In this document: piece by piece, positions 11,643-21,869 of the stretch
Layout: each line of letters opens with the position of its first letter
Numbering within the stretch: the stretch's first letter is position 1
Assembly (NCBI GenBank): GCA_963678675.1
Contig: OY783197.1
Span: 9,551,647-9,615,646 of the forward strand
From: Xiphydria camelus
Lineage: Eukaryota > Arthropoda > Insecta > Hymenoptera > Xiphydriidae
Length of the DNA: 64,000 nucleotides
Direction: 5' to 3'
Notes under the pieces: model-generated
The model's input: the letters and a program-made list of their open reading frames with translations, nothing else
Told to the model about the DNA's origin: nothing
Database searches by the model: none
Made by a program: the position numbers and the translations under genes

Positions 11643-11710
11643 TGGTAACGAGAATCGATTGTACGAACTTTCGTGTACGAAGCGGGTTCTTCAGTCACTA
11701 CGCCAACTAG
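11643..11710 (-). repeat. tRNA-like SINE head, unit 3
   Basis: The minus strand begins CTAGTTGGCGTAGTGACTGA and ends AATCGATTCTCGTTACC. It is a close relative of unit 2, about 730 bp away, at the same place within the higher-order repeat. TTCGTACACGAA in the middle could form part of an anticodon-arm-like hairpin. It is not a functional tRNA gene. Confidence 0.5.
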
Positions 11711-13036
11711 AGCTCTTGTTAAAGCATTTACGTCTGAGATATATTAGGTACGTCTAGAATACTTGCAAATCTTGAGTGATCGACAAATCGAAGTATAAGG
11801 CTCATCCGAATGAACGGCCGATCACTTGTCATTTTATTTCAGTTTCACGTCAAACTCCAGATTAACCGATCAGGAAAGTCCCGAAAGCTGCCATTGCTCC
11901 AAATGACATATTGCGATACAACGGTTCATGCCAGGGCTTCACTTACATAAAGTCCTGGAATCTGCCATTGCATTTCTTGAGATTCTGCAGTGCAATGGTT
12001 CGTTTCAGGACTTTATTAAAATGAAGGTTTGAGAACTACCCATACGTTCCCGAATATTATGGGTTGCAGTGGTGTACGTCGGCACTGTACAATGATGGTT
12101 ACTCTGATGTTAATTAATTACTGATCAGATGGAAATTGAATGAAAAAGTCGATCACGCTTTATTCGCGAATTGGAACGCTGTAATTAGTGTGGAATTGAC
12201 ACGTAATTATAGTTCATCTCTTGGGCTTGTAAGACCTCTTCAATGAGCTGCAGTAAAAATAACAGCCGTACTACTTTGGTTTTAATATGGTTTCAATATG
12301 TTTCCCTTTGAAAATATCAGATCGAATAACAGTGATTGTCTACGCGTTGCGAGTGATTTGTAGACGACTGACAATGGTTAGTGGATAATGGTTCTCCAGA
12401 TTTCGATGAGAAATGCCATACTGTGTTTCCAGTTCCGACATAAACCACCAGATCCAGAAAATTCCTGAATCTTCAAATGCATTTCGTTACATCTTGTGAT
12501 GCAACGGTTCTATTCAGGACTCTGCGCAGAGAGTCCTGAAATGTGCACGTGTGTATCTTAATGTTTTGCGATGTAACGGTACTTATTGGGACCCTATATA
12601 TACAGAGACCTGGAAACTGCCAATTCGCTCCGCGACTTTCGGCGATACAACGGTTCTTTTCGGGATTCCGTTGAAATTGAATTGTAAAAACTACCAACAC
12701 CTTTTTTCTCATATTCTGCGATGCCGTAATTCATATTGGGAATCTTTTAGCATAGTGTCATTAGAGTAGCAGTTACATTCCGCGTGTGTTGTGTCTTTAA
12801 TACCATTTGCATTCCCGTACCGCGTTACTGTCCCGAAATCTGCCTATGTATACAGAGTCCTGAAAACTGCCAATAGTTCACGGGTGTCCTGAAAAATGCC
12901 ATTAGGTACGCCTTTTCCTGTATATTCGTGAATAATCAATTTTTTACGAAAATTTCTGCTCACTATCTGTCAGTATTCCACCTTTTTCAGAAATAAGTCG
13001 CAAAATCTGTCACTTTTTACTGTCCTGAAAACTGCC

Positions 13037-13475
13037 ATAAGACATATATATATATCGTAAAATAAATCTTTATTTATTCTTCTCAGACTTTTACCAGTGG
13101 GTATCTAGAATTACTGTGTCAAAAGCACATCAGATTCTGGTAGGGATTCTATGGGACTCCTAAAAGTTCTGTATAAGAATCCATATCTTTTTAAACAGAG
13201 AGTTCAAAACATCGTGCTAGCATTAGTTGCTTGATCTCATTTAAAGTTTACCAGTTTAAAATATAGTGTAATAGGGTCATCTGAGTAGCGTTGTTTATTA
13301 GTTCAATTAGATCTCAGTTAAAAAATTAATTTAAAAACTTGGCCAAGGATTGAATCTGTGATCGCGGTTGTATAATAAAAAATGTTTTTCCATTTCTACG
13401 TTCCTGTGTATAAGGTAAGTAAACAGATAAATAGTTTATTCTTTAGCCTTTTCGGTCGTACACAGTCCCTTAAAA
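13037..13475. other. Unassigned stretch
   Basis: After a short TA run I see no gene, terminal repeat or tandem structure. Confidence 0.5.
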
Positions 13476-13601
13476 GGGCCGGTTTTACCAAGAGGTATAA
13501 ACGCGGTATAGCGCTATACTGAGAATAACCATAAGGCTTATTGCTGGTTATTCTCAGTATAGCGCTACACCGCGTTTATACCGTGTTGGTAAAACCGGCC
13601 C
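13476..13601. mobile_element. 126-bp foldback of Harbinger termini
   Basis: Two right ends of the Harbinger family at 21870-24290 face each other: GGGCCGGTTTTACCAA at the left and TTGGTAAAACCGGCCC at the right. The shared inner phrase is GGTATAGCGCTATACTGAGA. Only a short spacer (CATAAGGCTTATTGCT) separates them. It is a terminal-repeat-only derivative, and target duplication is not clear. Confidence 0.8.
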
Positions 13602-14080
13602 TTTTAGTGTATTGGATTAAGTTCAAATAATACAGTTTATCCAGCATGGCTCTGCAGAATATATCTAAAATACTTTGAGGCTATTCTTTAAATAAGCATT
13701 CATTGCTGAAATGTTGTGTTAGGCTTATGCAATGCAATGCTTGGGCATCAAAGCTATCTGAGTATGGTTCCCACGATTTAATTAAGTGTGGATCTTAAAG
13801 AAATCTATAAAACAGAAATATTTTCTAAAAATCGAGCAACCCCTTGTTTTGCGATCCGTGCTACCTACTTTTCCTTGGTAAAATATTGACTCATCCGTAC
13901 AGCACACTCTCGTTTCAGTTGCATTTCTGGAATATTAATGAAAAACGTTATAGTTCCAAATACGCATAACTAGAGAGCTTCTACAATATTTAAGGAAGAT
14001 TTCAGTTACATTAAAATGTCTGCTAAATGTACATATAGGTATATATAAATATAGAATCTATTTGAAAGGTTTCAAATATA

Positions 14081-14481
14081 CAGTATGTCCCGTGGATATA
14101 TAACGCAAGTATTTGAATTTCCCCCACACTTGACTTTGGTAGTGCTTGGAACGCTGCTGTAGTTAGAGTTGGCTTCAGAAGAGTGCGCTGCGTTCTTACG
14201 AGCCGTGTTTCCGAAATCCGTATGATTATTTCTCATCACTTTTCTACACATTATTTACCATTATTTACAAATTCAGTTAATTTCGAGGTTAGACGCTTCG
14301 ATCTCCCGAATTGACAGTTCCCGGGAAATCAGACGTTTTACACTTTTCGCTCTCGAAACACGGCTCGTAAGAGCGCAGCGCACTCTTCTGAAGCCAACTC
14401 TAACTAGAGCACCGTTCCAAGCACTACCAAAGTCAAATGTCAGGGAAATTCAAATACTTGCGTTATCCACGGGACATACTG
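14081..14481. mobile_element. TATGTCC foldback F1 (401 bp)
   Basis: Ends are CAGTATGTCCCGTGGAT and the complement, ending GGGACATACTG, with TA on both sides (14079-14080 and 14482-14483). The arms extend inward through CGCAAGTATTTGAATTTCCC and AGAGTTGGCTTCAGAAGAGT. Homologous unfilled sequence near 3950 supports a precise insertion. No transposase. Confidence 0.85.
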
Positions 14482-14888
14482 TACATCAATGTATATCTTA
14501 CATATATGTATGTATTCCGTCCTGATACCTGTAATTCAGTCTTTCATTAATGATATATCATTAATTAAATATATTTTTTAAATTAAAGCCTACTATTAAA
14601 TGTATCGTTATCATTACAAAAATTACAATCGTTAGTGCACACAAATGATAATTTTTTTTCTATAGAATACCAATAAATCTAGTCAAATTTCTGTAGAGAA
14701 ATTATTATTAATGAAAGTATAAATCTTTAAAACTTTGTAACTTAATTTTAGCATTCCCGCTAGAAATAGCAAGTCTTTCTACAAAAAAATAATAAGATGA
14801 TAATGATGTATAAAAATTATTATTGAAATAATTGAATTGAGACAATTGAAAAATAATTGAAAAATGTGATATTTGTTATGATAATATA

Positions 14889-16961
14889 CCGTATGTCCGC
14901 CGGGAAGCCCCACTTTTTGAATTTCCCTGACATTTGGCCGGAAGTGGTTGGTCGGTGCTCTAGTCATTAAATAGTTAGAATTGGTTTCGGGAGAGTGCGC
15001 TGCGGTCTTCGAGTCGAGCGAAAAGTGTCAAACGTCTGATCTCCCAGTAGCTGTCAATTCGGGAGATCGAAGCATCTAACCTCGAAATCGGTAATTTGTA
15101 AATGATGATGAATAATGTGTAGGAGTGATAAGATTTTCATGAAGACTCACGATTTTCTGACATGTCATCTCTTACTGGTGCAACCGAAGAGGATCTAGCT
15201 CGTGTCCTGTCCGTAAAAAGATGACTCGATGGACATCGAAGAATGTCAGGCTTGTCACCGAGCGCCTATTACCCACGGTACATTAATTTTAATACGCGCT
15301 TCTCGTTTCAACTAGGTATTCCAGCGTTAAAGAACTTTTACTTCTTTCACAAGGTAATAACCTTTTATGACCTGTTCGTGGTAGGAGGCAGCGATCGATA
15401 ATAGCGACTCGTCGTAGACAAGTTTGTCTATTAAAACTGTAGCGTATTAAGCGAATAGCAATTTGGGAGCGGAGTAAGGTTGAGAGTATGCAGAAAGGCA
15501 AGAAAAGAGAAATGAATTCAGCCGCGTGTAACGTACGAAATTTGAGAGTCACGTTTATTGATGTCACCTTAGCGGATTGTATTCGACGACTGACAATAGC
15601 TCGTCATTCGTCCGAGCTCGGGCCTCGAGGTGGGAGGCGACGAGATAGAAAAAAAACGAGAGTCGGTAAGCGCGATATTACCGACGTGATTATTCAGTTT
15701 TGTCTCTCTTTTGCCGGAACAAAAACTAAATCGTAATCGTGATTATGCTTGGGTGATGGGTGTTCCAAAAGAGGTAAAGTTGATACTAAACATCGGAGAA
15801 AATGCAGAAAGGCAAGGAAAGAGAAATGAATTTAGCCACGTGTAACGTACGAAATTTGAGAGTCACGTTTATTGATGTCACGTTTCAACCATTCCTGCTT
15901 TAAATAACTTTCACTTCTTCCAAAGTATTTATCTTGTACGAATTGTTAATCGTAGGGGGCAGCGATCAATGATTGTGACTAATCGTAGACAAATTAGTCC
16001 TGCGATGATGTTCCAGTTGCAAAGAATACACTAGTAAGTCAGCTTACAGCGTCCGATGTTTAGTATCAACTTTACCTCTTTTGGAACACCCATCACCCAA
16101 GCATAATCACGATTACGATTTAGTTTTTGTTCCGGCAAAAGAGAGACAAAACTGAATAATCACGTCGGTAATATCGCGTTTACCGACTCTCGTTTTTTTT
16201 CTATCTCGTCGCCTCCCACCTCGAGGCCCGAGCTCGGACGAATGACGAGCTATTGTCAGTCGTCGAATACAATCCGCTAAGGTGACATCAATAAACGTGA
16301 CTCTCAAATTTCGTACGTTACACGCGGCTGAATTCATTTCTCTTTTCTTGCCTTTCTGCATACTCTCAACCTTACTCCGCTCCCAAATTGCTATTCGCTT
16401 AATACGCTACAGTTTTAATAGACAAACTTGTCTACGACGAGTCGCTATTATCTATCGCTGCCTCCTACCATGAACAGTTCATAAAAGGTTATTACCTTGT
16501 GTGTGAAAGAAGTAAAAGTTCTTTATCGCTGGAATACCTAGTTGAAACGAGAAGCGCGTATTACAATTAATATAGGTACCGTGGGTAATAGGCGCTCCGT
16601 GACAAGCTTGACATTCTCTGATGTCCATCGAGTCATCTTTTTACGGGCAGGACACGAGCTAGATCCTCTTCGGTTGCACCTGTACGAGATGACATGTCAG
16701 AAAATCGTGAGTCTTCATGAAAATGTTATCACTCCTACACATTATTCATCATTTACAAATTACCGATTTCGAGGTTAGATGCTTCGATCTCCCGAATTGA
16801 CAGCTACCGGGAGACGTTTGACACTTTTCGCTCGACTCGAAGACCGCAGCGCACTCTCCCGAAACCAATTCTAACTATTTAATGACTAGAGCACCGACCC
16901 AACCACTTCCGGCCAAATGTCAGGGAAATTCAAAAAGTGGGGATTCTCGGCGGACATATGG
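14889..16961. mobile_element. TATGTCC foldback F2, 2.07-kb hairpin
   Basis: Ends are CCGTATGTCCGCCGGGA and ...CGGCGGACATATGG, flanked by TA (14887-14888 and 16962-16963). The arms are about 908 bp each (14889-15796 and 16053-16961) and appear almost identical. The loop is 256 bp. Each arm carries the same 82-codon open frame, with apparently unchanged translation (15488-15736 plus, 16113-16361 minus), starting MQKGKKREMNSAACNVRNLR. The loop holds a third, partial, diverged copy of that segment (15802-15890). I do not recognise the frame, and being carried in both arms does not by itself make it a gene. Confidence 0.85.
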
Positions 16962-17102
16962 TAGTTTAACTCAAATTAAGAACCTTGTTGAAAGGAACTC
17001 ATAACATTCCCATAAAGAGACGAAATACTATATAGAACCTCATATATTCTCAATATGTATAAAATATATAGGAATTTATAAGGATATAATATGAGACTAT
17101 AT

Positions 17103-17310
17103 CGTCTCCTTAATACTACCACTAGGTAACTCGAATTTTCGGTATTCAAATTGTGCACTTATTGCATGCATATATTAGTCGTTTTAGTGACTGTATCCAG
17201 ACCTTATCTCGTTGTAACGCCGAAAAGAGCGTACAAAGTCGGGTACAAAGTAGATAACTGAAAATACCGAAAATTTGAGTTACCTAGTTGTAGTATTAAT
17301 TAAGGGGGCG
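17103..17310. repeat. Imperfect inverted repeat
   Basis: CTAGGTAACTCGAATTTTCG on the left is mirrored by CGAAAATTTGAGTTACCTAG on the right, with outer arms CTTAATACTAC and GTAGTATTAATTAAG. The spacer is about 100 bp. It could be another small foldback; no target duplication found. Confidence 0.65.
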
Positions 17311-18607
17311 ATATGTGGTAATGTTCAGTTTATGAGAACCTTATGTGTTCTTTTTAACCCTTTGAGGCACCATTCATGCATTACCGTACATCAAAAAGGT
17401 GGGACATTTTTAATCCCACCGTGCCCCAAAGAGTTAACAGGGGAGAATCATTATAATGTTGCAAGTGCAATACAACACAAATATAAATATATTAAGTAAC
17501 ATTTCTGAGTAATTACAATTATTTTACACAAGGAACGTTATATCTTCAAGTAAGTTCCATATTCCTTAAGTTTTTCGAGCGTTATACTAGAAATAGTGAG
17601 AAATGCTTGAAAATGATTGCATTCGGTACCTAGATTGAAGTAAAAAAAAATTAAGTTACATTTTAAAGTCTTTTAAGAAGCTTGTTGCAAAGATTTTTGA
17701 ATAACAAAATAACGTGTGTTCTTATGGGTTATAACTGACAAACCGCTATAACTCTGAGAAAAATAGTGAAAAAATTCTGAAATTTTTTGAACAGCAAGCT
17801 TAATGAACTAAAATCATCTGTGCCAATTTTTACGTTTATTAAGAAGCCTGTTATTTTTTTATTAATTGTTCTTTATAAATTTAACCTTTGATAAGTCAAT
17901 GTGGCAACGTTGCACGACGTCACAACATGACCAGATGTTTTGGGCTCCATTTTTGAACTCACAGATACACACAAATACTACTGTACGTCAAACGTTGTTG
18001 CCACATCGCACGAAGAACATACTTTAGAGTGTTACTGTACTTCAGTGGACTAACTTTTAGCAGGGAAAAAGCCCCTGTACCGCTCGAGAAACCTTAAACG
18101 TGAACTGATCAGTTATATTGACATGGACAATATTTATACAATTTCCTTTGGAACCTTTTAAATAGGTTTGAAAATGTTATACCTACTGTGAAACGCGCTG
18201 AAACGTTTCTGCAACATTATAGTAATATATCATATATCAAATTGTGAATCACAAGATAATTTCAAACATATTACAGCTGAAATGTAATACTATATAACGG
18301 AACGTAATTATAATAATGTTCCTGATATGTATTAGAAATTAGGTGTGCTGTGCGGGTATTTTGGAAAGTGAAACTGAAGGCAGAATGATAAAGAATCAAT
18401 TGCAGGCCTCACGGCATCCCTAAATTTTATTTTAGGGAAATAGGGTACATTTGTTTTCAAAATAGGGACAAAATAGCGTACATGACCAATAATAAAATAT
18501 GTAATCATCTTTCAAAGTATAAAAACGTATCTCTATTATACAAACAGGTCTAAAAATAAGACCCCCTTATTTTCTGCTAAGTTTTGATCTTTTTTTTATA
18601 TAATATA

Positions 18608-18774
18608 TGAGGGGATGAGAAGCCAAGGGGTCTAAGTAGAAAAACAAGCTTTCCGAGATAATCCACATTAAAGTATTTTTGTTCTTTAAAAATACCAGCA
18701 ATTCCTTTGCCTCAAGTAGATTATCTCGGAAAACTTGTTTTTCTACTTAGACCCCTTGGCTTCTCATCCCCTCA
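18608..18774. mobile_element. TGAGGGG foldback (167 bp), TA target
   Basis: Ends TGAGGGGATGAGAAGCCAAG and CTTGGCTTCTCATCCCCTCA, with TA on both sides (18606-18607 and 18775-18776). Arms are about 60 bp around a short AT-rich loop. The foldback at 37214-37451 has the same TGAGGGG terminus and TA flanks, so the two may be related. Confidence 0.75.
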
Positions 18775-18862
18775 TATATACTTTTCCTATACTTTCTTTC
18801 TACAGAGTAATTAAATGCAGTTAAGTTTAAACGTAACTTGTATATTTAACAGGAATATATTA

Positions 18863-20148
18863 GGTCCTTGAATAAGTTCTCGCTGTTTTCTAACAGATGG
18901 TGTTACCAGAACTACGTGCATGTAATTTCAGATGGTAATGCATCTACAAGGAAGTGCTATCGATAAGCTTGAACTTCAGTGTGTGTTAGTTCGCCACAGT
19001 ATAAACAAAGTTTGTTTACTTGGTTCCAAATACATATGTCGAAATTTGTGCCAAATAAAGAGTATTTGCGGGGAATCTTATTGTACTACTTTATTCAGAA
19101 GAAATCTGCAGCTGAAGCACACAGAATTCTTGTCGAAACTTACGGTGAACATGCTTTGTCGGAAACGACATGTAGACTGGTTTCGACACTTCAAAAATAA
19201 TGATTTTGACCTTGGAGATAAAGAACGCTCTGGTACACCGAAAAAGTTTGAAGACGAAGAATTAGAGGAATTACTGAATGAAGATTCATGTCAGACGCTA
19301 GCGGAACTTTCAAAATCATTAGGAGTAGATGATACAACGGTTTCGAAACGTTTAAAAAGGTTAGGAATGATCCAGATGGAAGGACATTGGGTGCCATATG
19401 AATTGAAGCCGAGAGACATCGAACGGCGTTTTCTCATGTGTGAACTACTGCTTCAAAGGCAGAAAAGAAAAGGTTTGTTGCATTGTATCATGACTGGCGA
19501 TGAAAAATGGATACAGTACGATAACCCTAAGCGTAAAAGATCGTGGTGTAAGCCCGGTCATGCATCAACATCGTCTGTAAAGCCAAATATCCATGGTTCG
19601 AAGCTTCTTCTCTGCATTTGGTGGGATCAACAGGGTGTAATTTATTATGAATTGCTCAAACCGAAAGAAACCATTACAGGAAATCGTTATCGACTGCAAT
19701 TGATGAGTTTGAGCCAAGCCCTGAAGGAAAAACGGCTGTTATACGAACAGAGACACGACAAGGTGATATTGTTACACGACAACGCACGGCCACATGTGGC
19801 AAAACCAGTGAAAATTTACTTGGAAACGCTTAAATGGGAAGTCCTACCCCACCCGCCGTATTCACCGGATATAGCCCCTTCCGATTATTATCACCTATTC
19901 CGTTCGATGGCACATGGTCTGGCTGAGCAGCGCTTCCATTCTTATGAAGATGTCAAAAAATGGATCGATTCTTGGATAGCGTCAAAGGACGTATCGTTTT
20001 TCCGACGGGAAATTCAAATGCTGCCAGAAAGATGGGCAAAAGTAGTGGCCAGTGATGGTCAATACTTTGAGTGACGTATTTTGTACCACATACTTTAAAT
20101 AAAGCATTAATTTTCACAAAAAAAACAGCGAGAAATTATTCAAGGACC
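18863..20148 (+). mobile_element. Full-length mariner (1,286 bp)
   Basis: Inverted ends GGTCCTTGAATAAGTTCTCG and the complement of GGTCCTTGAATAATTTCTCG, both continuing into CTGTTTT. TA flanks both sides (18861-18862 and 20149-20150). Length is typical of mariner (about 1.3 kb). It carries one transposase frame broken once. It is nested in the CAGGCCTCAC element and is therefore younger than it. Confidence 0.92.
19036..20074 (+). pseudogene. mariner transposase (DD34D), one frameshift
   Basis: Cut-and-paste transposase. The start at 19036 opens MSKFVPNKEYLRGILLYYF, typical of the N-terminal helix-turn-helix half; YGEHALSETTCR follows. Near 19180 the frame changes by one base, and the family phrase WFRHFKNNDFDL continues in the frame that is open to the stop at 20074 (GQYFE). 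Catalytic residues are present: D in TGDEKW, D in LLHDNARPH, and D in SPDIAPSDYY, with 34 residues between the second and third, the mariner DD34D spacing. Apart from the frameshift I saw no stop. A longer upstream start in the second frame (18932) is an artefact of that break. About 345 codons is the usual family length. Confidence 0.92.
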
Positions 20149-20379
20149 TAATATAATAAAATAAAAATTACTGATACAGTCTAATAATGAAAAAAAAACT
20201 TTTTGGCAAGAAAAATAATTTTTGTACATGTAAATGTAAAATATACACTACACATTTTTTATAACAATATGAAATCATGTTTTATAGTATTAGTAAAAAT
20301 GAGATCAACTCAGTTAATAATAGTTAAATATAACAGTTCCACTTCATGAAAGTAAGAATATATCCTCTAAACAGCACAG

Positions 20380-20664
20380 AGCTAAAAGACGTCTTTATAA
20401 GGCACCTTATGACCCACTTTTGAATTACTTTTACCATTGAAAGATATCTTTAACCGTTTCACACTGCTGAATTACTTCCCAGGAGCGTGAGCGCCGTGCG
20501 GCAGTTTTTCTACCCTTACGTAGGAGAAACGTACATATACGCCTAGAGCAGTCCTGGCCAGAAACGTACGTCTGGAGAGCTGCAAAAGGGTTAAGACGGG
20601 TCATGTCTAAAAATCGTCTGAAAGTGGGATATAATATGTCTTCTTATAAGGGCTTCTTTTAGCT
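20380..20664. repeat. Imperfect inverted repeat
   Basis: AGCTAAAAGACGTCTTTATA on the left is mirrored by CTTATAAGGGCTTCTTTTAG, with CCCACTTT / AAAGTGGG inside. It encloses a GC-richer stretch (GTGAGCGCCGTGCGG and AACGTACGTCTGG). Possibly a diverged foldback. Confidence 0.55.
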
Positions 20665-20931
20665 CGTATGCTGTCTGGGTATACTTACATCCTAATTCAA
20701 ATTATCTAGAGTGCCTTTAAGGATATTTTACAATATTAGAGTGTACTTCTAGGGTACGGTGTTAAAATAGGGCACTTTTAGGGTAAATAGGGACACACTG
20801 TGAGGCCTGCAATTGGTGCTCTTTATATGCAATGTTGTATTCACTTGTTTTCGAAGTTATTATATTATAATAAATAATATGGTATTTCACACGATTTAAT
20901 GAAGAAACGCTAAATAATATAATGTTGCTTA

Positions 20932-21069
20932 GGGCCGGTTGTACAACATGTCGATAGACTGCCCGATAGAGTTATCCTGCCGACAAGCCCGCTTTTGACA
21001 CGTTAAATGCGGACTTGTCGGAAGGATTACTCTATCGGGCAGTATATCGGCATGTTGTACAACCGGCCC
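20932..21069. mobile_element. 138-bp TTA-flanked foldback MITE
   Basis: Ends GGGCCGGTTGTACAACATGT and its complement, with TTA on both sides (20929-20931 and 21070-21072). The inner arm phrase is ACTGCCCGATAGAG. GGGCCGGTT resembles the Harbinger termini in this window, and the 3-bp TWA target agrees. Confidence 0.85.
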
Positions 21070-21430
21070 TTAGTTACGTGATATAATTAAATTATTTTAA
21101 ATTTGAGAAATAGATTACTTCACAGCGCTCACGAAGTCTTTTAATTCCGAAACGTCAAATAAACTTTTAGGTTAAGTCGCAGACATTCAGTTACTGGTAT
21201 AAATGAGGTATAGGCAGAGCAGCTAGAGTTTAGTCGATTGGGTTATACCGGGTCTCCACGTATGTTGTATCCATAGGACGATATGGTACGTAGCGATTTG
21301 TAGACTCTAGGTTGTCCGCTATTGGTCGGAGACGCAAGGACGCCGAACGATTGGCTCTGTCAATCGCCGGCAGACGTCAATCGTCGCGACAGAAGTTCCC
21401 TAGGGCGCAGACACCTAGCAGACGAGAAAG

Positions 21431-21810
21431 CAGCCCCCTGCAACTCTGCGTTTCGCATGGCCATACCGTTGTCGCCAACCGCGTGGTGGCGCAGTGTCGC
21501 TGGCCCGGCTGAAAGCGGGCGAATGAGGTGTGAATGAAGGGGCTTGAGTGCAATGAAGCATTATTCCATTTTGTAATAAATATGTAGGGATAAGGAATTT
21601 TATGAAGTAATAGAAATAGTCCAGTAAATGTTCGAACGAATTTTATATGAGCCAGCGTAGCCAACAGCCAGCAGTCAGCAGCAGCCAACACAGGGCCAGC
21701 GATAAGGCGCCACGTAGCGGATTAGTACGACTGGCGACAAAGCGTGGTCAAAGATATCTAATGGGAATATATATATATATATATATGTACGTGTAAGTTG
21801 CAGGGGGCTG
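21431..21810 (+). mobile_element. hAT-type MITE, copy 2 (380 bp)
   Basis: Same ends as 6359-6731. The 8-bp duplication CGAGAAAG is perfect (21423-21430 and 21811-21818). The opposite arm of the host palindrome (near 35795) and the second DD41D element (near 52523) each show CGAGAAAG once, unfilled. It differs from copy 1 mainly by a longer TA run and loss of a short GC-rich piece. Confidence 0.95.
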
Positions 21811-21869
21811 CGAGAAAGTATGGCGGTTGACACATACGTTTGTTTACAAAGTGGAATTTTTCAGAGTAA

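Larger units (their letters stand above)
8664..13036. repeat. TCCTGAAA-motif array (about 4.4 kb)
   Basis: The phrase AGTCCTGAAAACTGCCA recurs dozens of times in both orientations with a degenerate 70-90-bp rhythm. A higher-order unit is visible: GCACACGGTTKAGCCAATTT occurs near 10078, 10741 and 11468, so units are about 663 and 727 bp. The array is bounded by ATGGCAGTTTTCAGG on the left and CCTGAAAACTGCCAT on the right, suggesting inverted ends of one element. A pogo remnant is inserted near the left end. No protein is encoded. Confidence 0.7.
13895..18355. mobile_element. Second composite element with CCGTACAGCA ends
   Basis: The left end is CCGTACAGCACACTC and the right end GGTGTGCTGTGCGG. 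The terminal arms (about 13895-14880 without insertions, and 18100-18355) match the arms of the element at 3756-7077. The left arm is interrupted twice by TATGTCC-ended foldbacks. In both cases removing the insert plus one TA restores the phrase seen at 3950-4390. No native protein was recognised, and target duplication is not visible. Confidence 0.45.
18403..20809. mobile_element. CAGGCCTCAC-ended element hosting a mariner
   Basis: Left CAGGCCTCACGGCATCCCTA and right GTGAGGCCTG are inverted. CAG ends suggest hAT, but the flanks (ATCAATTG and CAATTGGT) are mirror-like rather than a clean 8-bp duplication. The interior contains AAATAGGG-type phrases near both ends, a TGAGGGG foldback, a complete-length mariner and another inverted repeat. 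No native transposase is visible. Confidence 0.45.

Noticed and set aside
10913..11710. Functional tRNA genes
   Set aside because: A- and B-box-like segments are present, but no complete cloverleaf forms and the copies sit in a tandem repeat; a tRNA-derived SINE head fits better.
8664..13036. CRISPR array suggested by regularly recurring short motifs
   Set aside because: The motifs are degenerate, occur in both orientations, spacers are themselves repetitive and there are no cas genes; the DNA is eukaryotic.
18932..19175. Extended N-terminus of the mariner transposase from the start at 18932
   Set aside because: The true N-terminal motifs are in another frame starting at 19036; the upstream part of the 380-codon frame is produced by the frameshift.
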